Positions 5,491-13,192 of a stretch of 15,206 nt of DNA are shown here, piece after piece. The notes beneath the pieces were generated by a model. The model worked only from the letters and a program-made list of their open reading frames with translations, made no database searches and was not told the origin of the DNA. Position 1 is the stretch's first letter; each line of letters starts with the position of its first letter. The stretch is taken from the NCBI GenBank assembly GCA_003520025.1, contig DOVP01000206.1:1-15206 (forward strand), read 5' to 3'. This DNA is from Phycisphaerales bacterium (GTDB lineage Bacteria > Planctomycetota > Phycisphaerae > Phycisphaerales > SM1A02). A program made the position numbers and the translations under genes.

Positions 5491-8409
5491 ATGCAGTTTG
5501 AACACCCGGGATGGTTGTTGTTGTTGGTGCTGCTCGCGCCTGTTCTGTGGTGGTCGCGGGGCGCGAGGGTGTCGCTTGGTCCGGTTCGGGGAGTTATCGT
5601 TCCGGCGCTGCGATGCCTGCTGATCGCCGCGCTCGTGTTGGCGCTGGCCGAACCGGTGATGCTGCGATCCAATGATGATCTGACCGTGGCGGTCGTGCTC
5701 GACCGCAGCAGATCGATTGCCGATTCTGAACTCGATGCCGCCGTGCAGTGGCTCCAAGAGGCGACGCTGGATCGAAGTGAATCCGATCGTCTTGCGGTTG
5801 TGCATGCTGCGCGGGAGGCGGCGGTCGTCATGATGCCGGATGCCCACGGGCAGGTCGGCATCGAAGCGGTGCAGGGACGGACCGATGCAAGCGATCTTGC
5901 CGGGGCTGTCGAGTTCACCAAGGGTCTGCTGCCAGAGGCGGGCGCGCACCGCATCTTGCTCGTGAGCGATGGCAACGAGACCACTGGTTCACTGCTCGAA
6001 GCGGCGGATCGCGCGGCCGAGGCGGGCATTCCCATCGATGTCTTGCCGGTGCGCTACGAGCGAACGGGCGAAGTGATGGTCGAGCGGCTCATCGCGCCCG
6101 CGGATATTCGTCCCGGCGACGCGGTTGATCTGCGGGTGGTGCTTCGAAGTCAGTCCCCGGCGAAGGGGCGGCTTGTTTTGCTTCGCAACGGGATGCCCGT
6201 TCCGATGCCGGACGGAGCTGGACTGAATGTCACGCTCGAACCGGGGTTGACGGTCATTCCGCTCACCGCGCCCGCTGGCGGCGGTTCGATGCAGCAGTAC
6301 GAAGCGGTTTTCGAGCCGGCAGCCGGCATCGCCGATGCGAGAAGCACGAACAATCGAGCCGCGGCCGTCTCGCTGCACGCCGGACAGGGGAGGGTGCTCC
6401 TAGTCTCGGAGGGGGGCCAGGGAGCTGAGCGGCTCGCTGGGCTGCTTCGACGCCGAGGGTTGGCTGTGGAAGTTGGCGGCGTCGAGGCAATTATCGGTGG
6501 GCCGGCGGCGCTGGCCGCCTGGGATGCCATCGTGTTGGTCAATCTTCCTCGCTGGAGTTTGCCCGACCATGTCGATGGTGAACTGACCACATGGGTGCGT
6601 GACGGGGGTGGGGGCCTCTTGATGACGGGTGGGCCGACTGCATTTGGTGCCGGTGGATGGATCGGCTCTCGGCTCGCTGAGATTCTGCCGGTGGGACTCG
6701 ATCCGCCAGCCGAGCGGCAGGTGCGTCGTGGCGCTTTGGCGATCATCCTGCATTCGTGCGAGATGCCGCGTGGTAACTACTGGGGACGCAAGGTGGCCGA
6801 GGCCGCGATCGAAGCTTTGTCGAGGTTGGACTACGTGGGCATTGTCGAGTACGAGAATATGAGCAGCAGAACGGAGTGGGCCTTCCCGATGCAGGTTGCA
6901 GGCGACAAACGCGCCGCGCTGCACGCGGCGGCCTCGCTCAAGTATGGAGATATGCAATCCTTTGAGCCGGCGATGCAGCGGGCGCTCCGAGGGTTGGAGG
7001 GCGTGTCTGCCGGGCAGAAGCATGTCATCATCATCTCGGATGGCGATCCACACCCACCGCCTCCGACGCTGCTGGACCGATATGTGGCGGCCAAGGTCAG
7101 TGTTAGTACGGTGATGGTGGGTGGTCACGGCACGGCGTTGCATCGCCGAGGCATGAATGCCATCGCCACGGTGACTGGCGGCCGCTTTCACGACGTGCAG
7201 AGCCCCGCCAATTTGCCAGGCATCTTCATTCAGGAAGCGCAGGTTGTTTCGCGATCGCTTGTGCAGGAGGGTGCCTTCTCGCCGCAGTGGCAAGGACCAG
7301 GCGGTGGTCCGCTGCCGGCTGGTGCCATCGATGCAGTCGGGGCGCTTCCCGGGATCGACGGCTATGTACTCACCGAGGCGATGGGCGGACTGGCGCAGGA
7401 CGCGATCGCGATTCCCACCGAGCAGGCTGACGATCCACTCTACGCATGGGCGTATCAGGGGCTCGGCCGCGTAGTGGCGTTCACCAGCGACCTTGGTGCG
7501 CGGTGGACCCGAAACTGGGCGGGCTGGGAGGGTGAATTGCCACTGTGGGAGCGGACCGTATCGTGGCTCATCCGCCCGCGAGATGATGGTTTGCTCTCGC
7601 TGTCGCTTCAGGACAGCGAGGATGGCGAAGTGGTGGTGGATGTCGAAGCGATGGACGCCGATGCGGGCTTTCTGAACTTCTTGCAGACGCAGGCCGTCGT
7701 CATGGGACCAGGCGGCGCGAGCGCGCCGCTGAGCCTGAAGCAGATCGGGCCTGGCCAGTATCGCGGCAGTTTCCGCATGGGCGATGTCGATGGTGGAGAC
7801 GAACGTGCCGGCGGTGGCTGGGTTGTCGGCGTTCGCTACCGCGGCACGCGCCCCGAGTCAGGTGATCCAGTGGAAGGCTGGGTGCAGGGCGCAGTTGTGC
7901 AGAACTGGCCGGACGAGGACCGCGCTGTTCGCAGCAACGAAGTACTGCTCGCGCAGGTGGCCCAGCGAAGCGGCGGACGGGTATTTTCGATCGATGAAGA
8001 TCCGGCGCTCGTTCGAGTGTTCGAGCGGGGTGGGCTTCCATCGGCCGCGGGGCAGCGAACCATTTGGGGACTGCTCGCAGTGCTGGCTGCGGTACTGCTT
8101 TTGATCGACATCGCCGTGCGCCGCATCGTCCCGGACAAACAACGTCGGCAGGTGCTCGCACGCCGCGCCGCTGGACTCGGCGGTGCTGCAGCGGGGTCCG
8201 CTTCGACGGCATGGAAGCAGGTCAAGGCCAAGGCGGCGGCGCGGCGGGCAACGCAGTCGCGGCCGGATCCAATTGCGACCGTTTCGCCACAACCACCTGC
8301 GGAGACTGAACAAGACACGCCGAGCGAGCACGAGCCGCAGGATGAAAGCACGATGTCTCGCTTACGGGCTGTTCGCAAAAGACTTCGTGAGCAGGACGAC
8401 GAGTCATGA
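5491..8409 (+). CDS. Large membrane protein with two VWA domains and a GATase-like domain
   Basis: A 972-residue membrane protein. Helices at about 8-22 and 34-53 flank a basic loop, and a third lies at 858-876. This places residues 54-857 outside and a Pro/charged tail of about 95 residues inside. The first VWA domain (from about 64) has an intact metal-site motif, DRSRS (71-75). Residues 300-400 resemble the glutamine-amidotransferase-like fold seen in such proteins (RVLLVSEGG, WDAIVLVNLPRW, GGGLLMTGG). The second VWA-like domain (415-590) begins AIILHSCEMPRGNYWG, so Asp-x-Ser-x-Ser is replaced by Leu-x-Ser-x-Glu, although IIISDGDP (513-520) remains. A beta-rich region follows (600-830). 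I recall the HSCEMP variant from planctomycete homologues, so it is probably ancestral rather than damage. The stop overlaps the moxR start as ATGA. The likely role is the envelope-side partner of the MoxR ATPase. Confidence 0.85.
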   Translation: MQFEHPGWLLLLVLLAPVLWWSRGARVSLGPVRGVIVPALRCLLIAALVLALAEPVMLRSNDDLTVAVVLDRSRSIADSELDAAVQWLQEATLDRSESDRLAVVHAAREAAVVMMPDAHGQVGIEAVQGRTDASDLAGAVEFTKGLLPEAGAHRILLVSDGNETTGSLLEAADRAAEAGIPIDVLPVRYERTGEVMVERLIAPADIRPGDAVDLRVVLRSQSPAKGRLVLLRNGMPVPMPDGAGLNVTLEPGLTVIPLTAPAGGGSMQQYEAVFEPAAGIADARSTNNRAAAVSLHAGQGRVLLVSEGGQGAERLAGLLRRRGLAVEVGGVEAIIGGPAALAAWDAIVLVNLPRWSLPDHVDGELTTWVRDGGGGLLMTGGPTAFGAGGWIGSRLAEILPVGLDPPAERQVRRGALAIILHSCEMPRGNYWGRKVAEAAIEALSRLDYVGIVEYENMSSRTEWAFPMQVAGDKRAALHAAASLKYGDMQSFEPAMQRALRGLEGVSAGQKHVIIISDGDPHPPPPTLLDRYVAAKVSVSTVMVGGHGTALHRRGMNAIATVTGGRFHDVQSPANLPGIFIQEAQVVSRSLVQEGAFSPQWQGPGGGPLPAGAIDAVGALPGIDGYVLTEAMGGLAQDAIAIPTEQADDPLYAWAYQGLGRVVAFTSDLGARWTRNWAGWEGELPLWERTVSWLIRPRDDGLLSLSLQDSEDGEVVVDVEAMDADAGFLNFLQTQAVVMGPGGASAPLSLKQIGPGQYRGSFRMGDVDGGDERAGGGWVVGVRYRGTRPESGDPVEGWVQGAVVQNWPDEDRAVRSNEVLLAQVAQRSGGRVFSIDEDPALVRVFERGGLPSAAGQRTIWGLLAVLAAVLLLIDIAVRRIVPDKQRRQVLARRAAGLGGAAAGSASTAWKQVKAKAAARRATQSRPDPIATVSPQPPAETEQDTPSEHEPQDESTMSRLRAVRKRLREQDDES

Positions 8410-9443
8410 ACCTGATTCCGCCTCCCGAACCCGATCCGGCCACCATGGAGGCTGTCCACGCCTCGGTGCAGCAGGTGCACGCCGGGATCGCCGCGATGCG
8501 AGCCGAAATTGCCGGCAGCGTAATGGGGCAGTCCAGCGTGGTCGATCAGGTGCTGTGCTGTGTGCTTGCCGACGGGCATGCCCTGCTTGAGGGCGTCCCT
8601 GGAACTGGCAAGACGCTGCTCGTTCGCACCATCGCTGCGGCGACTGGTTTGGACATGGGGCGTGTGCAGTTCACGCCGGATCTCATGCCTGCGGATATCA
8701 CAGGTACGACGGTCATGGCCGAATCGGCCAGCGGCCGGCGTGCGAGCATCTTCAGGCCCGGTCCCATCTTTCATGGGCTGCTGCTCGCCGACGAGATCAA
8801 CCGAGCATCGCCGCGGACACAGTCCGCGCTGCTCGAGGCCATGGAGGAGCGGCGTGTCACCGTCGCGGGCAGGACGCATCCGCTGCCCGAGCCATTCATC
8901 GTGCTTGCGACGCAGAACCCGATCGAGCAGGAGGGCACCCACCGCCTGCCTGAGGCTCAGATCGACCGCTTCATGATGAAGATCATCGTGCCGCCTCCGC
9001 AGGCTCAGACGCTTGAGCGCATCATTGGGAGCACGACGGGGACGGCGGTGTACGAACCGCAACGGTGTATTTCACCGGAGTTTCTCTGCGCGGCAACCCG
9101 GTTGAGCCGCCGCATTCTGTTGGCGCCGCACGTGAATGACTGGATCGCCGCGTTGGTCATTGGAACGGGTGACACCGCGATCGGCGGCGACGTGCCGGAT
9201 CTGCTGATCGCGCCGTGCAGTCCACGCGCCGCGATCGCCGTGCGCCGCACTTCGCAGGTCGCGGCCCTCACCGCAGGGCGGCTGGCTGTTTCGTGCGCCG
9301 ATGTGCGGGCGGTACTGCCATCGTGCTTGCGGCATCGCATGAGCGTTTCACCTGCCGCCAAGGGCCGAAACCTCACCCCCGATGATCTTGTGGACATGTT
9401 GCTCGAAGCCGTTCCATCTCCCGCGGAAGAGGTAATGAACTGA
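8406..9443 (+). CDS. moxR: MoxR-family AAA+ ATPase
   Basis: A 345-residue cytoplasmic AAA+ ATPase. Walker A is GVPGTGKT (63-70) and Walker B is LLLADEINR (125-133). Sensor 1 is Asn171 in LATQNP, followed by the MoxR signature EGTHRLPEAQIDRF (176-189) containing the likely arginine finger Arg188. Sensor 2 lies in SPRAAIAVRR (271-280). All catalytic elements are present and the length is typical (about 310-350). MoxR proteins act as chaperone-like ATPases with VWA partners, helping to assemble or activate protein complexes. Here the gene sits between a double-VWA protein and a DUF58 protein, the classical neighbourhood. Its ATG overlaps the upstream stop (ATGA) and its own stop shares one base with the next start (TGATG), indicating translational coupling. 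The client of this ATPase is unknown. Confidence 0.95.
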   Translation: MNLIPPPEPDPATMEAVHASVQQVHAGIAAMRAEIAGSVMGQSSVVDQVLCCVLADGHALLEGVPGTGKTLLVRTIAAATGLDMGRVQFTPDLMPADITGTTVMAESASGRRASIFRPGPIFHGLLLADEINRASPRTQSALLEAMEERRVTVAGRTHPLPEPFIVLATQNPIEQEGTHRLPEAQIDRFMMKIIVPPPQAQTLERIIGSTTGTAVYEPQRCISPEFLCAATRLSRRILLAPHVNDWIAALVIGTGDTAIGGDVPDLLIAPCSPRAAIAVRRTSQVAALTAGRLAVSCADVRAVLPSCLRHRMSVSPAAKGRNLTPDDLVDMLLEAVPSPAEEVMN

Positions 9444-10378
9444 TGCCCGAGTTCGGAGTCGATCCGGCGCCAGCGCCACGCAGCATCGAGGATCTGCTCG
9501 GCCCGTCCCTGCTTGCTGCGATGGATGGTCTGGAGATCACTTCCCGTAAGGTGCTTGCAGGCAAGTTGCACGGCGAGCGCCGCAGTAGACGGCGTGGGTT
9601 CAGCATCGATTTTGCAGACCACCGTCCCTATGTGGCCGGGGACGATCTGCGATATGTGGATTGGAATGTGTATGCGCGGCTCGATGCGCTCTTCCTGAAG
9701 TTGTATCTCGACGAAGAGGACCTCAGCGTGCTGCTCGTGCTCGATGCGACGCCCTCGATGAACTGGGGCGATCCTTCGAAGTGGACGTTTGCGCGGCGTA
9801 TCGCCATGACGATCGGCAGCATCGCGCTGGCGAGTCGGCATCGGCTCAGCGTCGCCACGATTGATGGTGGGGGTGTGCAGCACCTGCGGGATCTGCGGGG
9901 GCGTGGACGCACGGCTGAATTCGGCCGCTGGTTGCTCGATCGGGAGATCGGCCCGGCCGCTGGCGATGTACTTGAGCAAGGAATTCGCACCCTCGCGCCC
10001 ACCCGCCGCGGCCGTGGTGTGGCGGGTGTGCTGAGCGATTTTCTCGCGGCGAGTGATCCGTTGCCCTCCCTGCAACTGCTCGGTGGGGGCGGCGATGATC
10101 TGCACTGTTTGCAGATTCTGAGCCCGCAGGAACTCGATCCCGGCTCCGCTGGTCTGGTGGGGGATCTGCGGCTGGAAGACTCGGAAGACGGCAGTACCCG
10201 TGAAGTGACGGTGACGCCTGCGCTGCTGGCGGCCTACCGGACGAAGTTGGATACGCAGGTGCGGCAGGTCCGCGACGCGGCAAGACGGTGCGGGGGCGTG
10301 CACTTGGCGGTCTCGAGCGACTCGGACATCGAAGAGTTGCTGCTCGGACAGTTGCGACGGGAAGGGCTGATCCAATGA
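9443..10378 (+). CDS. DUF58 domain protein, MoxR partner
   Basis: A 311-residue soluble protein with the DUF58 signature RPYVAGDDLRYVDWNVYARLD (61-81), followed by LYLDEEDLSVLLVLDATPSMNWG. The VWA-like metal motif is Asp101-Ala-Thr103-Pro-Ser105, a conservative Thr-for-Ser form of DxSxS. GVLSDF (195-200) corresponds to the second metal-binding Asp loop. There are no membrane helices, so unlike many relatives with an N-terminal pair it should be cytoplasmic. DUF58 genes regularly follow moxR, and their products are proposed to act with that ATPase. The start ATG overlaps the moxR stop by one base (TGATG), and AAGAGG at 9427-9432 could serve weakly as a ribosome-binding site. The stop overlaps the next ATG (ATGA). 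Confidence 0.92.
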   Translation: MPEFGVDPAPAPRSIEDLLGPSLLAAMDGLEITSRKVLAGKLHGERRSRRRGFSIDFADHRPYVAGDDLRYVDWNVYARLDALFLKLYLDEEDLSVLLVLDATPSMNWGDPSKWTFARRIAMTIGSIALASRHRLSVATIDGGGVQHLRDLRGRGRTAEFGRWLLDREIGPAAGDVLEQGIRTLAPTRRGRGVAGVLSDFLAASDPLPSLQLLGGGGDDLHCLQILSPQELDPGSAGLVGDLRLEDSEDGSTREVTVTPALLAAYRTKLDTQVRQVRDAARRCGGVHLAVSSDSDIEELLLGQLRREGLIQ

Positions 10379-12321
10379 GTTGGCTCAGCCCGTGGACGGC
10401 CTTCTGGCTGCTGGTCATCCTTGTGCCGCTGCTCTTGCTGCTGTACATCCTGCGGCTGCGACGCGCCAGGCAGGTGGTGCCGAGCACGTTGTTCTGGAAC
10501 GAGGCGGCCGAGGACATACAGGCCAATACGCCGTTTCAACGGCTGCGGCGGAATCTGTTGCTGCTGCTGCAACTGATCGCGCTGCTCATGCTTGCCTGCG
10601 CCGTGGCGCAGCCGCGGTTTGAATCGGCGGCCGGCCGCGGCGGGCGGACAGTACTGCTCATCGATCGATCGGCATCCATGCAGGCCAATGACGGGGACGG
10701 AGGGCGAACTCGTTTTGAAGCGGCCATCGATGCGGCGCGGGGAGCCATTGATCGATTGCATCCGGGTGGATGGTTTGGCGACGCAGGCGGGCAGACGATG
10801 ATCGTGTCGCTCGGCGAGACGGCGGATGTGGCGCAGCCCTTTACTGGATCCCGACGCGCGCTTCTCTTGGCGCTCGATCGGCTGGAAGTCACCGACACCG
10901 CGGCGCGGCTGAAGCCGGGCTTGGCGCTTGCCCGCGTGTGGTCGAGCGAGCCGGACCCGGACAACCCCCGGAAGGCCGGAGCCCCAGCGAGGCTGGAACT
11001 CTTCAGCGATGGTGGGCTTGTCGATCTCGATGAGGTATCGCTGCGGGAAGCGCCGCTGATGTTCCATGGTGTTGGGCAGGCCGACTCGACGAACCGGTCG
11101 GTGCAGTCGGTCATGTCCGAGCGGGTTCCGGATGATCCCGATCAGGTGCAGATCTTCGCCTCACTCTGGAATTGGTCCGCGGAGCCCAGTGAGGAGCGAG
11201 TGCAGATGTCGATCGATGGCATTGCGGTCCATGTCGAGGACGTCACCATCCCGGGGGCGGTGCTTGATGAATCGGGCGTGATCGATGCGGGACGGCGTGA
11301 TGTGGTGTTTACGCCGGTGACGCGGCCCGGCGAGTCGCTCATCGAGGTGCGCCTGGTTGGAGACGATGTCTTCCCTGCTGATGATGTGGCCTGGGACGTG
11401 GTGCCTGCGCCGGACGCGGTCAAGGTGTTGCTGATCACCGACGATCGCGTACTGATGCGGCGGGCGCTCTCGGTGCTGCCGGGCCTTGATGTGTCGATCG
11501 GAGGCGTGGAGGCTATCGCGGGGGGTGTTCCCGAGGGCGTTGATCTGCTCGTACTCGATCAAATCACTTCGGAGACGCTTCCGGGTGTCGCAACGCTCTC
11601 GATCGACATGGAGTTGCCCTCGACGCATCTGCGGTGGTCCGGACGTCGGGCCGCCGAGTCGATACTGGTCGGCGATCCGCGGCATCCGGTGCTGCGGGGC
11701 GGCTCGCCACGTGACTTGTGGGCGCAGTCACCGCAGGGCGTGCAGATCGACTCGGTGGTGCGAGCATTGCTCTCGGGCGAGGGTGGGCCGCTGGCGATGG
11801 CGTGGGAAGAGAGTGGACATCGCCGTGTTCATCTCTGTTTCGATCCGGCAAGCAGCACGTGGCCGTGGGATCCGACTTTCATGACCTTCCTGATGGATGC
11901 AACCGACTGGTTGACCCGACGCGGCCTCGGCGGCGATGCGGCTTCGACCGACGCGGGCGGAACGGTGAGTCTCTCGGTACCGCGGGATGTAAGCGAGGTC
12001 ACCATCCTTTCGCCCAGCGGCGAGCGTCGCACCTGGCCCACTCGTGTTGGTGGCCGGGTGAGTTGGGGTCCGGTCATCGAGTCCGGCCCGTGGCTGGTGC
12101 AGTGGCAGGGTGGTACGCCAGGACGCAGGCTCATTTCGGTTCGCCTCCCCGCCGAAACCGAGGGGCACCTTGCGCTCCCGGAAGCCCTCACCATCGGGGG
12201 CGAGCAGATTCAAACCAATGCGTCCGGGACTCGCCCAATGCCGCTCTGGCCCTGGGCCATCGCCGCTGCCCTGCTGGTGCTGCTGGTGGAATGGGCTGTG
12301 TACTGCCGCCGGATTGGCTGA
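10375..12321 (+). CDS. BatA-type membrane VWA protein
   Basis: A 648-residue membrane protein. The first 80 residues form the BatA/aerotolerance-regulator N-terminal domain: helix 8-26, a basic cytoplasmic loop with RLRRARQVVPSTLFWNEA and ANTPFQRLRRNLLLLLQ, and a second helix at 60-78 ending in AQPRF. The VWA domain follows, with LLIDRSASM giving an intact DxSxS site (Asp97, Ser99, Ser101) and FSDGG (210-214). Residues 240-340 look like an Ig-like beta domain, and 350-515 resemble the amidotransferase-like domain of such proteins (KVLLITDD, VDLLVLDQ). A final helix (624-643) ends in a short basic tail. The ATG at 10375 overlaps the DUF58 stop; an earlier in-frame start would lie wholly inside that gene. 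The protein presumably works outside the membrane with the double-VWA protein at 5491. It is the last gene before a convergent gap. Confidence 0.9.
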   Translation: MSWLSPWTAFWLLVILVPLLLLLYILRLRRARQVVPSTLFWNEAAEDIQANTPFQRLRRNLLLLLQLIALLMLACAVAQPRFESAAGRGGRTVLLIDRSASMQANDGDGGRTRFEAAIDAARGAIDRLHPGGWFGDAGGQTMIVSLGETADVAQPFTGSRRALLLALDRLEVTDTAARLKPGLALARVWSSEPDPDNPRKAGAPARLELFSDGGLVDLDEVSLREAPLMFHGVGQADSTNRSVQSVMSERVPDDPDQVQIFASLWNWSAEPSEERVQMSIDGIAVHVEDVTIPGAVLDESGVIDAGRRDVVFTPVTRPGESLIEVRLVGDDVFPADDVAWDVVPAPDAVKVLLITDDRVLMRRALSVLPGLDVSIGGVEAIAGGVPEGVDLLVLDQITSETLPGVATLSIDMELPSTHLRWSGRRAAESILVGDPRHPVLRGGSPRDLWAQSPQGVQIDSVVRALLSGEGGPLAMAWEESGHRRVHLCFDPASSTWPWDPTFMTFLMDATDWLTRRGLGGDAASTDAGGTVSLSVPRDVSEVTILSPSGERRTWPTRVGGRVSWGPVIESGPWLVQWQGGTPGRRLISVRLPAETEGHLALPEALTIGGEQIQTNASGTRPMPLWPWAIAAALLVLLVEWAVYCRRIG

Positions 12322-12440
12322 GGAACCGCCCCGGGGCCGTCGGAGCGCATGGGCATCTGATCTCAGTGGTTCGGCGTGATCCCTTCCCTCGTTGCCGCAG
12401 CTCTGTATAGACGGGAAGACGACCGGCGGAGTCTTGGCGA
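12322..12440. other. Convergent intergenic gap with weak hairpins
   Basis: This 119-bp gap separates the end of the operon from the convergent TPR/YggX-like gene. A perfect 10-bp palindrome, GCCCCGGGGC, lies at 12328-12337, seven bases after the BatA-type stop. AAGAC (12416-12420) and GTCTT (12431-12435) can form a short imperfect hairpin with an inner CC/GG pair, five bases past the minus-strand stop. Neither has a T-tract, so a terminator function is only possible, not shown. No gene is evident here. Confidence 0.3.
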
Positions 12441-13067
12441 TCAGGATGTGGGTCTGACTTTTTCGGGGACCCCGAGAAACTCATACATGTGTTCGTCATA
12501 CATCGCAGAATCTTCGGGGCGAGAGAGATCCAGTCGCATTTCGTTGATGACCTTCGTGCCTTGATGAATCCACTGATCCCAGGTTTCTGCGCTGATGTTG
12601 CCAGCAATCCACTCACCGACAGTGCCTTTGAAGGGCGCGCCATCCAGTTCGGTTCCGGGCTGCCCGGTCCGCTGGCAGAGGAAGGAACCGCTTGCCGCGA
12701 AGGCTTCGGCGCTTGCAACTGCCTCGTCGCTGATCTCGGGAATCGGCCGACCGATACGCGTCAGCGTTTCGGCAATCGCCTTCTGTGGCATCCGATCTCC
12801 CTTGGCGGCGGCCACCTCGTAGCCACGGTTGAGGTGCGCCACGGCCTTGTCTTCCCATCCAACCGCAAGCATGGCTTCACCGCACAACTGATAGGCCTTA
12901 CTCATGTCGCGATTGAGTTCGAGGCATCGTTCGAAGGATGTCGCCGCCTCCGCCGGTCTGCCTGCTTGCAAATAGGCCGAACCAAGGCTGAAGTGGGCCA
13001 TCTCGTTGGTCGGGTCGGCTGCGGCCATATTCTCGAACTGGATAACACGCTCATCGATGGTGCTCAT
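12441..13067 (-). CDS. TPR protein with C-terminal YggX-like (Fe(2+)-trafficking) domain
   Basis: A 208-residue cytoplasmic protein made of two parts. Residues 21-91 form about two TPR helix pairs (NEMAHFSLGSAYLQAGRPAE then MSKAYQLCGEAMLAVGWEDKA). Residues 128-199 resemble the whole E. coli YggX protein (91 residues). A cysteine, Cys131, comes near the domain start, followed by a Pro/Gly segment GAPFKGTVGEWI, then ISAETWDQWIHQGTKVINEMRL and an ending like EHMYEFL. The spacing of Ile-Ser, the two Trp residues and Ile-Asn-Glu fits the family well. YggX proteins protect iron-sulfur enzymes from oxidative damage and have been linked to Fe(2+) trafficking. The TPR half probably adds a protein-binding surface. 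The start at 13067 is chosen because the TPR begins soon after it and TATCCT lies just upstream. I recall similar fusions in planctomycetes but cannot confirm that here. Confidence 0.78.
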   Translation of the reverse strand: MSTIDERVIQFENMAAADPTNEMAHFSLGSAYLQAGRPAEAATSFERCLELNRDMSKAYQLCGEAMLAVGWEDKAVAHLNRGYEVAAAKGDRMPQKAIAETLTRIGRPIPEISDEAVASAEAFAASGSFLCQRTGQPGTELDGAPFKGTVGEWIAGNISAETWDQWIHQGTKVINEMRLDLSRPEDSAMYDEHMYEFLGVPEKVRPTS

Positions 13068-13084
13068 GGGGGCAGGATATGCGG
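13068..13084 (-). promoter_or_regulatory. Leaderless-type -10 element TATCCT before the TPR/YggX-like gene
   Basis: Read on the minus strand, CCGCATATCCT is followed by six bases (GCCCCC) and then the ATG at 13067; the hexamer occupies 13079 down to 13074. It is the closest of the four hexamers to the TATAAT consensus. No ribosome-binding site lies between it and the ATG, so a leaderless transcript is likely. With the element at 13178 it forms a divergent promoter pair in a 125-bp region. Confidence 0.45.
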
Positions 13085-13173
13085 TCAGTTGCCGATCCGG
13101 GGGCAGCGGCGAATCCGAACGCACACGGCTGAACCTCGAGGCGATACCTAGCCGCTCAGTACATGGCACCATT

Positions 13174-13192
13174 GCGGTACGCTGCGCTCCCA
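13174..13192 (+). promoter_or_regulatory. Leaderless-type -10 element TACGCT before pyrD
   Basis: GCGGTACGCT has its hexamer at 13178-13183, nine bases upstream of the ATG at 13193. It matches the GCGGTAGCAT element before the gene at 5491 almost base for base through GCGGTA. It lies between the in-frame ATG at 13163 and the ATG at 13193, which supports the downstream start. Confidence 0.45.

Noticed and set aside
7836..9062. A 408-codon minus-strand frame across the double-VWA/moxR junction
   Set aside because: Spans two real genes on the other strand, is rich in Arg and Ser, and has no family resemblance.
10288..10374. Longer N-terminus for the BatA-type protein
   Set aside because: The extra 29 codons lie inside the DUF58 gene, and the BatA N-terminal domain begins right at the ATG at 10375, which overlaps the upstream stop in the usual ATGA form.
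9005..10375. A 456-codon minus-strand frame opposite moxR and the DUF58 gene
   Set aside because: Low-quality composition, no recognisable motif, and entirely covered by two well-supported plus-strand genes.
12328..12337. GCCCCGGGGC palindrome as a regulatory operator or terminator
   Set aside because: A ten-base GC palindrome is common by chance in DNA of this composition. It has no loop and no T-tract.
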